From NCBI GenBank assembly GCA_016401345.1, contig JAEACG010000002.1:744001-808000 (forward strand): a DNA stretch of 64,000 nucleotides. The letters run 5' to 3'. Shown in pieces: positions 17,417 to 26,691 of the stretch. A program made the translations under genes and the position numbers. A model generated the notes under the pieces. That model worked only from the letters and a program-made list of their open reading frames with translations. It did no database searches and was not told the origin of the DNA. Position 1 is the first letter of the stretch. Each line of letters starts with the position of its first letter. This stretch comes from Fictibacillus nanhaiensis. GTDB lineage: Bacteria > Bacillota > Bacilli > Bacillales > Fictibacillaceae.

Positions 17417-19954
17417 TTGAACAAAAAATGGATGTCTGTGACGTTGGCCATGACGCTTGGTTTATCACTGACGCTACCATCAATGAGCTTCGCTAAAAAC
17501 AAGGAGGATTGGAAAGGGAACCTCGTGATTGCGGGTGGAGCATTAGGCAGTAGCAATAAGGAAGTGTATAACGAATTTATCACTTTAGCTGGTGGGAAGA
17601 AGAAGGCAAAAATCGGAATCATACCTGCAGCAAGTAGTTCCTTAAAATCTTCACAAAGCTTTAAAGCAGATCTCATTACATATGGTTTACATGAACATCA
17701 GATCGAGATCGTTCCTCTAGCAAATCGAGATTTCAACGGTACACCAGAAGATGAATCGAAATGGAAAAAAAACGCAAACAACAAAAAAATAGCCAAAAAG
17801 ATTGAGAATTATAGTGCAATCTGGTTTGTTGGTGGAGATCAGCTTCGAATTACAGATACATTAGTTAAATCGAATGGGCATCGCACGAAAGCATTAGACG
17901 CGATCTGGAAGATGTATAAAGAAGGCGGTGTCATTGGAGGAACGAGTGCTGGTGCAGCCGTTATGAGCGAAGTGATGATTACAGGTGGTGACAGCTTAGG
18001 TGCACTAAACAATGAATTTGTTAGGAAGAGCAAACTAAATTCAAGTAAGGAATACGAACCCGTGCATCTTGAAAAAGGGCTCGGATTCTTTAAGTATGGC
18101 ATCGTAGATCAGCATTTTGATGAACGTGCACGTCTTGGTAGATTGGTGATGACAGCTCTAAAAGAAAAATCAAAGAAACAATTTGCTTATGGTGTAGATG
18201 AAGATACAGCTCTTATCGTGAACAACAAACAAAAAACAGTCAAGATCGTCGGTAGAAGCGGTGTATCTGTTGTTGATGTTAGTAAAGTGAAGGTGACTGA
18301 TTCTGATAAAGCTCATTTTCAAGATGTTTATATCAGCCATCTCGTGTCTGGTGATACCTTAAATGTTTCTACTAAAGAATTTTTCATTAGCGACCATAAA
18401 GATGAGACGAACGAATATGAGTACTACGAATTCAAGCCACTTGATGCAACAGGAGTTTTTACTTCTTACGGAAGGTTGAAAGAATATCTCTCGTATTCTC
18501 TGATCGATAATAGGACAACTGATACTGTGAAAAGTTATTTGTACGATTCTAAAGGTGAAGGATTTGAGCTTACTTTTAGAAAAACGGAAAACACAAAAGG
18601 TTATTGGGGTTATAAGGACGGACAAAAAGATGACTATTCATTTACAAACGTTGCCTTCGACGTAGCCCCTAAAAGGGTAAGTTTCAAAAAGAATACGAAT
18701 GCGTTTACTGAGTACAAAAAGTCTTCGTTTATACCACCAGTCATCGATCGCTCGAAACCGATCAAAGGAAACCTGTTGATTGCTGGAGGTTCTTTAGGAA
18801 GCAGTAATTTTGACGTATATAATAAGTTCATTGATCTTGCAAAACAAAAAGAAGATTCCAGAGTTGGGATCATACCTGCTGCAAGCTCAAGCTTATCTTC
18901 ATCTAAGGCGTTTAAAGAAGACCTCGTCCGATATGGGATGCCTTCAGAAAATATAGAGATTCTTCCACTCGCTGTAACTGACGACAAAAAAACACCGGAC
19001 GATGAATCAAAATGGGCTGATTTAAATAAGAACGATCAAGAACTCGCAGAAAATGTTGAGGAATTAGATGCGATTTGGTTTGTAGGTGGAGATCAGACAA
19101 AGATCACAGCTTCGTTATTGAACAAGAACGGAACAAATTCAAAAGTATTGAACGCGATCTGGAAGACGTATAGAAACGGAGCAGTGCTTGGTGGGACGAG
19201 TGCTGGGGCAGCGATAATGAGTGAAGTAATGATTGCCGGTGGAGGCAGTCATGATACACTAGCATCCGGATTTACGAATACGTATGACGGAATGCTGCAA
19301 CAAGAGGGAGGACCAGGTTATCTAGAACGAGGGCTCGGTTTTTTTGAACACGGCATCATTGATCAGCACTTTGATAACAAAGCACGTCTTGGACGCTTGA
19401 TCGCGGTAGCAGATGAAAAAGGTGAACCTAAGAATTTATCATATGGTATAGATGAAGACACCGCTCTTGTCATATATAACGAAGAGAAAAAAGCTGAGGT
19501 TGTTGGAAGAGGTGGCGTAACGTTAGTCGATATGTCTCAACAGCTAAAAAGTCCAGATCTTGGTCAAAGTCAATTCAAGAATATTAAACTATCGTGGATC
19601 AATCAGGGAGACTTGCTCGATCTAAAAACGAAGAACATAACCATTAACGAGAAGAAAGAAAGCACGAAAGGTTACGAGTATTACGAACATATCGTTCCGC
19701 CTCATTCTGGTGTATTGAGTGGTCACGGCGTGTTAAACAAATTCATCTCTTACAATCTAGTTGATAATGCTGGAGCGGAGAATGTAAAAAGCTACAGTTT
19801 TAATAACGGAAGAGGATTTAAGTTAAATTTTAGTAAGACTGATGAAACAGAAGGTTATTGGGGATATACGGACGGACAGAAAGACGATTATTCTTTCGTG
19901 AATGTAAATCTTGATATAACTCCGGTAAATGTAAAAATCCATTCAAAAAAATGA
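17417..19954 (+). CDS. Secreted tandem-duplicated cyanophycinase-like peptidase (S51 family)
   Basis: An 845-residue exported protein: a signal peptide (KKWMSVTLAMTLGLSLTLPS) is followed by two copies of a ~400-residue unit. Each unit starts with GNL[VL]IAGG[AS]LGSSN, keeps the WFVGGDQ motif and the serine nucleophile in GGTSAGAA, and ends with a ~90-residue tail carrying GYW GY-DGQKDDYSF. Both copies retain the catalytic serine. S51 enzymes hydrolyse cyanophycin or alpha-aspartyl peptides, so an extracellular role in degrading such polymers is inferred. I chose the TTG at 17417 because GGAGGAG (17400-17406) precedes it; the open frame extends to 17279 without a ribosome site. A terminator follows. 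Confidence 0.88.
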   Translation: MNKKWMSVTLAMTLGLSLTLPSMSFAKNKEDWKGNLVIAGGALGSSNKEVYNEFITLAGGKKKAKIGIIPAASSSLKSSQSFKADLITYGLHEHQIEIVPLANRDFNGTPEDESKWKKNANNKKIAKKIENYSAIWFVGGDQLRITDTLVKSNGHRTKALDAIWKMYKEGGVIGGTSAGAAVMSEVMITGGDSLGALNNEFVRKSKLNSSKEYEPVHLEKGLGFFKYGIVDQHFDERARLGRLVMTALKEKSKKQFAYGVDEDTALIVNNKQKTVKIVGRSGVSVVDVSKVKVTDSDKAHFQDVYISHLVSGDTLNVSTKEFFISDHKDETNEYEYYEFKPLDATGVFTSYGRLKEYLSYSLIDNRTTDTVKSYLYDSKGEGFELTFRKTENTKGYWGYKDGQKDDYSFTNVAFDVAPKRVSFKKNTNAFTEYKKSSFIPPVIDRSKPIKGNLLIAGGSLGSSNFDVYNKFIDLAKQKEDSRVGIIPAASSSLSSSKAFKEDLVRYGMPSENIEILPLAVTDDKKTPDDESKWADLNKNDQELAENVEELDAIWFVGGDQTKITASLLNKNGTNSKVLNAIWKTYRNGAVLGGTSAGAAIMSEVMIAGGGSHDTLASGFTNTYDGMLQQEGGPGYLERGLGFFEHGIIDQHFDNKARLGRLIAVADEKGEPKNLSYGIDEDTALVIYNEEKKAEVVGRGGVTLVDMSQQLKSPDLGQSQFKNIKLSWINQGDLLDLKTKNITINEKKESTKGYEYYEHIVPPHSGVLSGHGVLNKFISYNLVDNAGAENVKSYSFNNGRGFKLNFSKTDETEGYWGYTDGQKDDYSFVNVNLDITPVNVKIHSKK

Positions 19955-19969
19955 TACTTCCCATTTGTG

Positions 19970-20005
19970 ACCGACCATATTTTATATCTGGTCGGTTTAT
20001 TTTTG
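19970..20005 (+). terminator. Terminator of the cyanophycinase gene
   Basis: ACCGACCA (19970-19977) pairs with TGGTCGGT (19989-19996), followed by a T-rich stretch. Confidence 0.85.
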
Positions 20006-20029
20006 TTTACCTCTTGATTTAGGAAGCTA

Positions 20030-20120
20030 GTTTACAAAGTTAGCAGAAATCAAAGTCACTTTTCCTTCTTATTAAAGGATTCTAAAGTACCTTTTTCGCT
20101 GATTTTCTGCTATAGTAAAC
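20030..20120. repeat. 91-bp imperfect inverted repeat upstream of ypmA
   Basis: The left arm GTTTAC...TTAGCAGAAATCA and the right arm TGATTTTCTGCTAT...GTAAAC are inverted copies with small gaps. It could be a small mobile remnant or an RNA/regulatory fold ahead of ypmA-ypmB-aspB. Confidence 0.5.
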
Positions 20121-20153
20121 AAGGAAAAGATTGATGTCAGAGGAGGAAGAACC

Positions 20154-20324
20154 GTGGAAAGCAAAATTGAAGTTCTTTCGACGCTAAAGGTGGACAAGTC
20201 GAGTGACTTGTATAAAGTAGTATCTGAACTGAACAAAACATTAAAGCATCAAGATTTAATGTTTGGGCTCGCGTTAGATGACGATAATAAAAATAAGATG
20301 ATTTTTACGATCTATCGCACATAG
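20154..20324 (+). CDS. ypmA: Small conserved protein YpmA
   Basis: A 56-residue protein, starting at GTG behind GAGGAGG. The sequence (MESKIEVLSTLKVDKSSDLY..., ending MIFTIYRT) and its place directly before ypmB-aspB match YpmA, a short Bacillaceae protein of unknown function. No membrane segment or motif of known activity is seen. Confidence 0.88.
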   Translation: MESKIEVLSTLKVDKSSDLYKVVSELNKTLKHQDLMFGLALDDDNKNKMIFTIYRT

Positions 20325-20336
20325 GAAGGCTTAAAT

Positions 20337-20822
20337 ATGGGAAAAAAGTGGATACTTGTTGTTATTGGCATTCTAATCTTAGCAAGCTGGCAAGCTTATT
20401 ATCTTTTTAATGGTGTTCAAGCAAAGCCCGCTAAGAAAGAAGCAGAAGCGGTTGAGATCGCAAAGAAAGAAGAGGATCTCGTTTCTATTACGAATGTGGA
20501 TCACTTTTATAAGAACGAGAAGTATTATGTAGTAGAAGGCAAGAACAAAAAAGGCACAAACAAGATCGTCTGGGTCGATAAAGACAAAAAGGTAACCTCT
20601 TTGAACGCGAAAGAAGGGCTTTCAGAGAAACAGATCCTGAATTATGTGAAACAGAACCACGATGCGAAGACAATCGTCGACAGCCGTTTAGGCATGGAAG
20701 ATGGCATTCCATTGTGGGAAGTGGTCTATTATGACACGAAGGATCGCTACACGTATTTTTACGGTTATTTTGAAACAGGTGAGCGATACGAGATCTATCG
20801 TCTGAAAGAATCAGATCAATAG
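20337..20822 (+). CDS. ypmB: DUF5590 membrane-anchored protein YpmB
   Basis: 161 residues: one N-terminal membrane helix (WILVVIGILILASWQAYYLF) and an extracytoplasmic domain resembling the PepSY-type fold of YpmB/DUF5590. It lies in the conserved order ypmA-ypmB-aspB with 12 bases to ypmA. The family is associated with the cell envelope, but its role is not established. Confidence 0.88.
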   Translation: MGKKWILVVIGILILASWQAYYLFNGVQAKPAKKEAEAVEIAKKEEDLVSITNVDHFYKNEKYYVVEGKNKKGTNKIVWVDKDKKVTSLNAKEGLSEKQILNYVKQNHDAKTIVDSRLGMEDGIPLWEVVYYDTKDRYTYFYGYFETGERYEIYRLKESDQ

Positions 20823-20859
20823 AAATCAGATGAATAAAAAAGTGGAGGGATTTAGTAGT

Positions 20860-22044
20860 ATGAAGCTTGCAAAACGTGTGGAGGCATTAACTCCTTCAAC
20901 AACTCTAGCAATCACAGCAAAAGCAAACCAATTAAAGGCAGAAGGGCACGATGTAATCGCACTAGGTGCAGGTGAACCTGACTTTAATACACCGATACAT
21001 ATTATAGAAGCGGCTTACGAGTCTATGAAAGAAGGTCACACTAAATATACAGCTTCCGGCGGACTTTTATCTTTGAAAAAAGCAATCGCGAACAAGCTGA
21101 AGCAAGATCAAGGCTTAACGTATGAAACGTCTGAGATCATCGTTAGTACAGGAGCAAAACATTCGTTGTACTCTCTGTTCCAAGCGATCCTTGATGAAGG
21201 AGACGAAGTGATCATCCCGATTCCGTATTGGGTGAGCTACCCTGAACAGGTGAAACTTGCAGACGGTACACCTGTTTATCTAGAAGGAAAAGAAGAGAAT
21301 GGATTCAAGATCACAGCAGAAGACTTAACAAATGTCATCACGAAACAAACGAAGGCACTGATTCTAAACTCACCAAGCAATCCGACTGGATCTCTTTATT
21401 CGGCTGACGAACTGCGTGCGATCGGAGAAGTTTGTCTAGAGCATGATGTGTTGATCGTTTCTGATGAGATCTATGAAAAGTTAGTTTATGGCGGAGTGAA
21501 GCACACGTCGATCGCTGAGCTTTCACCTGAACTGAAGAAACAGACAATCATCATCAACGGTCTCTCTAAATCTCATGCGATGACAGGCTGGAGAATTGGA
21601 TTTGCAGCAGGTGACGCTAAGATCATCAAAGCGATGACGAATCTAGACAGCCATAGTACATCAAATCCGACAACAACATCTCAGCACGGCGCACTTGCAG
21701 CTTATAACGGTACACAAGAACCGGTTGAAGAGATGCGTCAAGCGTTTGAAGAGCGTATGAACAAAGTGTACGACCGTCTGATCACGATTCCTGGCATCAC
21801 ATGTGTAAAACCGAACGGTGCGTTCTATCTGTTCCCGAACGCAACGGAAGCGGTAAGTATGACAGGATTTAACTCTGTTGATGAGTGGGTAGAAGCTCTT
21901 TTAGAAGAAGAAAAAGTGGCGTTAGTTCCAGGTTCAGGATTTGGAGCGCCAGACAACGTGAGACTTTCTTATGCAACAAGTCTTGATACGATCATGGAAG
22001 CGTTGGATCGCATCGAACGTTTTATCAACTCAAAACGCAAGTAA
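20860..22044 (+). CDS. aspB: Aspartate aminotransferase
   Basis: A PLP-dependent class I aminotransferase interconverting aspartate/2-oxoglutarate and oxaloacetate/glutamate. The start at 20860 gives 394 residues beginning MKLAKRV, as in B. subtilis AspB, behind GTGGAGGGA. The PLP lysine is in NGLSKSHAMTGWR, with SPSNPTG and VSDEIYEK upstream. Expression next to asnS links aspartate supply with asparaginyl-tRNA formation. Confidence 0.96.
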   Translation: MKLAKRVEALTPSTTLAITAKANQLKAEGHDVIALGAGEPDFNTPIHIIEAAYESMKEGHTKYTASGGLLSLKKAIANKLKQDQGLTYETSEIIVSTGAKHSLYSLFQAILDEGDEVIIPIPYWVSYPEQVKLADGTPVYLEGKEENGFKITAEDLTNVITKQTKALILNSPSNPTGSLYSADELRAIGEVCLEHDVLIVSDEIYEKLVYGGVKHTSIAELSPELKKQTIIINGLSKSHAMTGWRIGFAAGDAKIIKAMTNLDSHSTSNPTTTSQHGALAAYNGTQEPVEEMRQAFEERMNKVYDRLITIPGITCVKPNGAFYLFPNATEAVSMTGFNSVDEWVEALLEEEKVALVPGSGFGAPDNVRLSYATSLDTIMEALDRIERFINSKRK

Positions 22045-22120
22045 TGATTGATTTTTAGAAAGTTCTCCTTCATAATTTTTTTTGGTAGATATTTGATAAC
22101 GTACAGTGGAGGTACATGTA

Positions 22121-23413
22121 GTGAAAACAACGATTAAAAAGCTTAGTGAACACGTTGGCGAGACCGTAAAGATCGGTGCTTGGCTCTCTAATAAGCGTTC
22201 TTCAGGTAAGATCGCTTTCTTACAGCTTCGCGATGGATCTGGATTCGTGCAAGGGGTTGTCGTAAAGAGTGAAGTTGGTGATGAGATCTTTGCAAAAGCA
22301 AAAGGACTTACGCAAGAATCTAGTCTTTACGTAACGGGTACAGTTAAAGAGGACGAGCGTTCAGCTCTAGGTGTAGAACTTGAAGTAACAGATGTTGAAG
22401 TGCTTCATCAAGCGGTAGACTATCCGATCACACCGAAAGAACACGGAACAGAATTCTTGATGGACCACCGTCACCTTTGGATCCGTTCTAAGCGTCAGCA
22501 CGCGATCTTAAAGATCCGTAACGAGATCATTCATGCGGTGAACGAGTTCTTCTATAACAACGATTTTGCAAAAGTAGATCCTCCGATCCTTACAGGAAGT
22601 TCTGCTGAAGGAACAACTTCATTGTTCCATACGAAGTACTTTGAAGAAGATGCGTATCTTTCACAAAGTGGACAACTCTACATGGAAGCAGCAGCGATGG
22701 CACTTGGAAAAGTGTACTCGTTCGGTCCGACGTTCCGTGCTGAGAAATCGAAGACTCGTCGTCACTTGATCGAGTTCTGGATGATCGAGCCTGAGATGGC
22801 TTTCGTTGAACACGAAGAATCTCTTGAGATTCAAGAGCAATTCATCTCACACATCGTTCAATCTGTGATCTCACGCTGTGAGAACGAGCTGAAGACACTT
22901 GGACGTGACATCTCTAAACTAGAGAACGTAAAAGCGCCTTTCCCTCGCGTTTCTTATGACGATGCAATCAAGATGCTAAAAGAAAAAGGGTTTGACGATA
23001 TCGACTGGGGAGATGACTTCGGTGCGCCGCACGAAACAGCGATCGCGGAAAGCTTCGATAAACCAGTCTTCATCACAAACTATCCGAAAGACATCAAAGC
23101 GTTCTACATGAAGCCAGATCCTAACCGCGATGATGTTGTACTTTGTGCAGACTTAATCGCTCCAGAAGGATACGGAGAGATCATCGGTGGAAGTCAACGT
23201 ATCGACGACCTTACCCTTATGGAACAGCGTTATGAAGAGCACGGATTAACAGACGATGCTTACAAATGGTACTTAGAACTTAGAAAATACGGAAGCGTTC
23301 CTCATTCAGGATTCGGTCTTGGATTAGAGCGTACAGTAGCATGGATCTCTGGAGCGGAGCACGTTCGTGAAACAATTCCATTCCCACGTCTATTGAACCG
23401 TCTATATCCTTAA
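22121..23413 (+). CDS. asnS: Asparaginyl-tRNA synthetase
   Basis: A class IIb aminoacyl-tRNA synthetase (430 residues) that charges tRNA-Asn directly. It has an N-terminal OB-fold anticodon domain ([20 protein letters not shown]), motif 2 [12 protein letters not shown] and motif 3 GFGLGLERT. The GTG at 22121 gives the standard MKTTI start and is 8 bases after GTGGAGG. No T-box is visible in the short upstream gap. Confidence 0.96.
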   Translation: MKTTIKKLSEHVGETVKIGAWLSNKRSSGKIAFLQLRDGSGFVQGVVVKSEVGDEIFAKAKGLTQESSLYVTGTVKEDERSALGVELEVTDVEVLHQAVDYPITPKEHGTEFLMDHRHLWIRSKRQHAILKIRNEIIHAVNEFFYNNDFAKVDPPILTGSSAEGTTSLFHTKYFEEDAYLSQSGQLYMEAAAMALGKVYSFGPTFRAEKSKTRRHLIEFWMIEPEMAFVEHEESLEIQEQFISHIVQSVISRCENELKTLGRDISKLENVKAPFPRVSYDDAIKMLKEKGFDDIDWGDDFGAPHETAIAESFDKPVFITNYPKDIKAFYMKPDPNRDDVVLCADLIAPEGYGEIIGGSQRIDDLTLMEQRYEEHGLTDDAYKWYLELRKYGSVPHSGFGLGLERTVAWISGAEHVRETIPFPRLLNRLYP

Positions 23414-23421
23414 TAAACTTT

Positions 23422-23454
23422 AAAATCTCCCTGTTATGCGGGGAGATTTTTTTG
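23422..23454 (+). terminator. Terminator of the ypmA-asnS unit
   Basis: AAAATCTCCC pairs with GGGGAGATTTT, followed by seven T in total. Confidence 0.88.
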
Positions 23455-23491
23455 TTGTTTTAAGTGGTGTTCTAAGTGTGGGAAACGTGCA

Positions 23492-23597
23492 ATTAAGTCG
23501 TTTTGAGGAAGAATTAAGTCGTTTTCGGACGCGATTAAGTCTAAAATGAAAAAATTAAGTCAAAATCGGAACAAATTAAGTCAAAAAAAGAAAATAA
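23492..23597. repeat. Array of five 20-21-bp repeats with ATTAAGTC core
   Basis: ATTAAGT recurs at 23492, 23513, 23534, 23554 and 23575, a period of 21, 21, 20 and 21 bp. The bases after the core vary (GTTTTGAGG, GTTTTCGGA, TAAAATGAA, AAAATCGGA). It lies in the 320-base gap between the asnS terminator and dnaD. No gene fits here. A second array with a different unit but the same period lies at 25287-25391. Confidence 0.8.
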
Positions 23598-23733
23598 AGG
23601 CGGTTCTGCAAATTTCGACAAGCCCCTAGCCTTAGCTCATTACGTCCAAAACTACTTTTTTCTCAACATTCACCAGTACAGCGAAAATAAAAAAGCTAGT
23701 TTTATATGCTATAATGTAGCAAGAGGTGTTTTA

Positions 23734-24450
23734 GTGATGAACGGTAATTTATTTGAACGATGGATGGCTGAAGGATCGGTCAGCATCCCTAATATGTTAA
23801 TCAAAACGTACAAAAAGATCGGCCTATCCGATAACGAATGCATGTTGTTTATACAGCTTCATGTTTTTATAGAATCAGGAAACTACTTTCCGACTCCTGT
23901 TGAGCTATCTGAACGGATGTCAGGTTCAAGTGATGAAGTGTCTGCTATGCTGCGGTCGTTGATCGGCAGAGGTGTGCTCGGCATGGATCAGTTCGAAGAT
24001 AAAGAAAAAGGCGTCTATTTTGAGGCTTACACGCTTCAGCCGCTTTGGAACAGACTTCTTCAAAGTTTAAAAGAAGAAGAGCAGGTCCAAAAAGAGGTAC
24101 ATAAGGAGCATCAGGAACAGAACGTGTTTGTTCGTTTTGAAAAAGAGTTCGGTCGTCCTTTATCTCCAATGGAGCTTGAAACGCTTAAAATTTGGATGGA
24201 CGAGGATCAACAGTCTCCAGAATTAATTCTCTCTGCATTAAAAGAGTCCGTTTTATCTGGAAAGCTGAACTTCCGATATATTGATCGTATTTTATTCGAA
24301 TGGAAGAAGAACGGCATTAACAGTCCTGAAGCTGCAAAAACGTACGGTGAAAAATTCAGAGTGAGACAGCTGCAAAGAACAGGAAAACAAGAGCAACCGA
24401 GAAACGATACAGGTATCAAACGACCCCAATACAACTGGCTGGAATCGTAA
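23734..24450 (+). CDS. dnaD: DNA replication initiation protein DnaD
   Basis: A 238-residue DnaD with an N-terminal winged-helix oligomerisation domain (residues ~10-110) and the C-terminal DnaB_2 domain (EFGRPLSPMELETLKIW...) ending in YNWLES. It acts in primosome assembly and DNA remodelling at oriC and restart sites. The start is GTG 23734 or ATG 23737 after AAGAGGTG. A TATAAT box lies at 23710-23715. nth follows, as in B. subtilis. Confidence 0.95.
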   Translation: MMNGNLFERWMAEGSVSIPNMLIKTYKKIGLSDNECMLFIQLHVFIESGNYFPTPVELSERMSGSSDEVSAMLRSLIGRGVLGMDQFEDKEKGVYFEAYTLQPLWNRLLQSLKEEEQVQKEVHKEHQEQNVFVRFEKEFGRPLSPMELETLKIWMDEDQQSPELILSALKESVLSGKLNFRYIDRILFEWKKNGINSPEAAKTYGEKFRVRQLQRTGKQEQPRNDTGIKRPQYNWLES

Positions 24451-24511
24451 TACATGAAAAGGCCTTATTATTCTAAGGTCTTTCTTTTTTATAACAGGAG
24501 GTAACGTACAC

Positions 24512-25198
24512 GTGTTAAACAAAGCACAGATTCAATTTTGTTTAGAGCAGATCGAGGAAATGTTTCCGGACGCTCATTGCGAACTTCATCACTCGAACCC
24601 ATTCGAGCTTACGATCGCGGTGCTGCTGTCTGCTCAATGTACAGATGCGCTCGTAAATAAAGTCACACCGAAGCTTTTTGAAAAATATAAAACGCCGCAA
24701 GATTATTTGGACGTAACGATAGAAGAGCTGCAGGACGATATCCGATCGATCGGTCTATACCGAAACAAGGCGAAGAACATTCAAAAATTGAGTGAACTCG
24801 TTTTGAACGAATACGGAGGAGAGATCCCGAAAGATCGAGATGAACTGACGAAGCTGCCGGGGGTAGGGCGAAAAACAGCAAACGTGGTAGTGTCTGTAGC
24901 ATATGGCGTTCCTGCTATCGCTGTTGATACGCACGTTGAACGGGTTTCGAAGAGGCTAGGCATCTGTAAATGGAAAGACTCTGTTCTGCAGGTAGAAGAA
25001 ACATTGATGAAGAGGATTCCAAAATCGCTTTGGGGGGCAACTCATCACCGTTTGATCTTTTTTGGAAGATATCACTGCAAAGCACAAAATCCAAACTGCC
25101 CAGAGTGTCCACTCCTCTCCATCTGCCGAGAAGGTAAGAAGCGGCTGAACCAAAAAGAGAAGAAAAAGCTGACACAAAAAGATAGCTTAAAACCGTAA
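24512..25198 (+). CDS. nth: Endonuclease III
   Basis: A DNA glycosylase/AP lyase for oxidised pyrimidines (228 residues). The helix-hairpin-helix LPGVGRKTANVV contains the catalytic lysine, and AVDTHVERV the catalytic aspartate. A C-terminal 4Fe-4S site with spacing C-x6-C-x2-C-x5-C is intact. It starts at GTG after a strong AGGAGG. The lysine-rich tail after the cluster is slightly longer than in B. subtilis. Confidence 0.96.
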   Translation: MLNKAQIQFCLEQIEEMFPDAHCELHHSNPFELTIAVLLSAQCTDALVNKVTPKLFEKYKTPQDYLDVTIEELQDDIRSIGLYRNKAKNIQKLSELVLNEYGGEIPKDRDELTKLPGVGRKTANVVVSVAYGVPAIAVDTHVERVSKRLGICKWKDSVLQVEETLMKRIPKSLWGATHHRLIFFGRYHCKAQNPNCPECPLLSICREGKKRLNQKEKKKLTQKDSLKP

Positions 25199-25223
25199 CC
25201 GCCAGTGGAGTTACGGTTTTTCT
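25189..25223 (+). terminator. Terminator of dnaD-nth
   Basis: AAAACCGTAAC pairs with GTTACGGTTTT. The left arm overlaps the nth stop codon. Confidence 0.88.
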
Positions 25224-25286
25224 ATGTCGTTAGATAGGCACTCATAGGGGGTATTTTAGTGAGGTGAGGTTGTCATGATTTGTCGA

Positions 25287-25391
25287 CCCGCTGATATATG
25301 GTGAAAACTCGCCGAATTATCGTCCCAACTCGCCGGATTATGTACGAAATTTCATGGATTATTCAAGAAATATCCTGAATTTATCATACAT
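25287..25391. repeat. Array of five degenerate 21-bp repeats
   Basis: Consecutive 21-bp units begin at 25287, 25308, 25329, 25350 and 25371. The second and third are closest (CTCGCCGAATTATCGTC / CTCGCCGGATTATGTAC); the fourth and fifth keep a GGATTAT/GAATTTAT centre. It lies in the 372-base gap between nth and the amidase gene. No ribosome site or full reading frame is present. Confidence 0.7.
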
Positions 25392-25570
25392 ATACCATTG
25401 CGGGTATGCTAAAGTAACCTTCAAAACAACATCAAATTCATTTCACAAGGTCTAAACAGCCGAACAAACCCTCAAATACTAACAAATCGTCTGAAAATCT
25501 GCACAAAAACCCCCTAAGTACAAGCAATCACTTTCTTTCTACATACCATATAGAAAGGAGTGATGTTTTT

Positions 25571-26614
25571 GTGTCATATTCAATCACATATGACTATATT
25601 AAGTTAGGTAATGCAAGACCGGGTACGAAGCTTGACGGGCCATTCTTCGGAGTCGCTCACGATACGGGAAACCCAGGGACTTCTGCACGAAACAACCGAA
25701 ACTATTTTAACAACCAACAACCGAGTGCGAGCGCACATGTTTTTATAGATGATAAAGAGATCCTTGTGATCATACCGCTCGATGAAAAAGCGTATCATGT
25801 TCAATATGGAACACGATTGGACAACCTGCGTTTTGGTCGAGAATCGAATGATGCAGCGATCGGTGTGGAACTCTGCTGGGGAGGCGGGATCAATTTTCAA
25901 GAAGCGTATAAACGTTACGTCTGGTTCTGGGGTTACCTTTGCAAAAGATATAACTGGAGACCACAAGAAAAGATAGCAAGCCACAAACAATTAGATCCAG
26001 GGCGAAGAACAGATCCAGATAATGCTTTAAATCGTTATGGAATCACATATGACCAGTTCCTAAAAGATGTAGAGAATTCTATATCCAATCAAGCAATCCC
26101 AACACCAGCACCAAAACCTACTCCAAAACCAATACCAGGAGCTAACACTAGTATTTTAAGAAGTGGGGACACTGGTCAAAGAGTTAGAGATCTGCAGAAC
26201 AAACTAAAACGAGCGGGTTACTCGCTTGTAGCAGATGGAATATATGGTCCAAATACAGAAAACGCCGTGAGAGCTTTCCAAAGAAAATACAAACTAGCAG
26301 TTGATGGAATCGCTGGACCGAACACGTTAAATAAGTTAGATGCTGTGTTAAAGCAGCCGGCAAAACCATCACAGCCGACAAAACCGAAGCCTGGAAGTTC
26401 TAACGGAAGCGCTGTTGTACCGTATCCGGGCTATGTCATCAAAAGAGGTTCAACTGACTCAAGCAATGTAAGCCGAATACAACGTGCATTAAATATTACG
26501 GCGGATGGAATCTTTGGCGCACAAACGGAATCTGCAGTAAAAGCTTATCAAAAAAGAAAAGGTTTAGCTGTAGATGGAATCGTCGGACAAGCCACTTGGA
26601 ATACACTCTTTTAA
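25571..26614 (+). CDS. N-acetylmuramoyl-L-alanine amidase with two peptidoglycan-binding domains
   Basis: An amidase_2-type zinc hydrolase (residues ~1-175; GVAHDTG and SHKQLDPGRRTDP carry zinc ligands) that cuts the bond between muramic acid and the stem peptide. A Pro/Lys linker (PTPAPKPTPKPIP) leads to two PG_binding_1 domains (about 195-255 and 285-345), each with VDGI-G-T pattern. No signal peptide is seen, as in phage-type and some sporulation lysins. It begins at GTG after AAAGGAG. It interrupts the usual nth-ypoC neighbourhood, so it looks like a lineage insertion. Confidence 0.88.
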   Translation: MSYSITYDYIKLGNARPGTKLDGPFFGVAHDTGNPGTSARNNRNYFNNQQPSASAHVFIDDKEILVIIPLDEKAYHVQYGTRLDNLRFGRESNDAAIGVELCWGGGINFQEAYKRYVWFWGYLCKRYNWRPQEKIASHKQLDPGRRTDPDNALNRYGITYDQFLKDVENSISNQAIPTPAPKPTPKPIPGANTSILRSGDTGQRVRDLQNKLKRAGYSLVADGIYGPNTENAVRAFQRKYKLAVDGIAGPNTLNKLDAVLKQPAKPSQPTKPKPGSSNGSAVVPYPGYVIKRGSTDSSNVSRIQRALNITADGIFGAQTESAVKAYQKRKGLAVDGIVGQATWNTLF

Positions 26615-26635
26615 AGAGGTACAATAACTTTAGAT

Positions 26636-26667
26636 AAGAGATTATCTTTTGATAAGCTCTTTTTTTT
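26636..26667 (+). terminator. Terminator after the amidase gene
   Basis: AAGAGATTATC pairs with GATAAGCTCTT, followed by a T run. Confidence 0.75.
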
Positions 26668-26691
26668 GGATAAAAAGCGGAGGCGTTCTAC

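Noticed and set aside
23492-25391. Repeat arrays as CRISPR
   Set aside because: The units are 20-21 bp with no unique spacers, no palindromic repeat and no cas genes.
25542-25550. Sigma-K -10 box (CATACCATA) before the amidase gene
   Set aside because: It would place the transcription start on the ribosome site, and no -35 element is found at the right distance.
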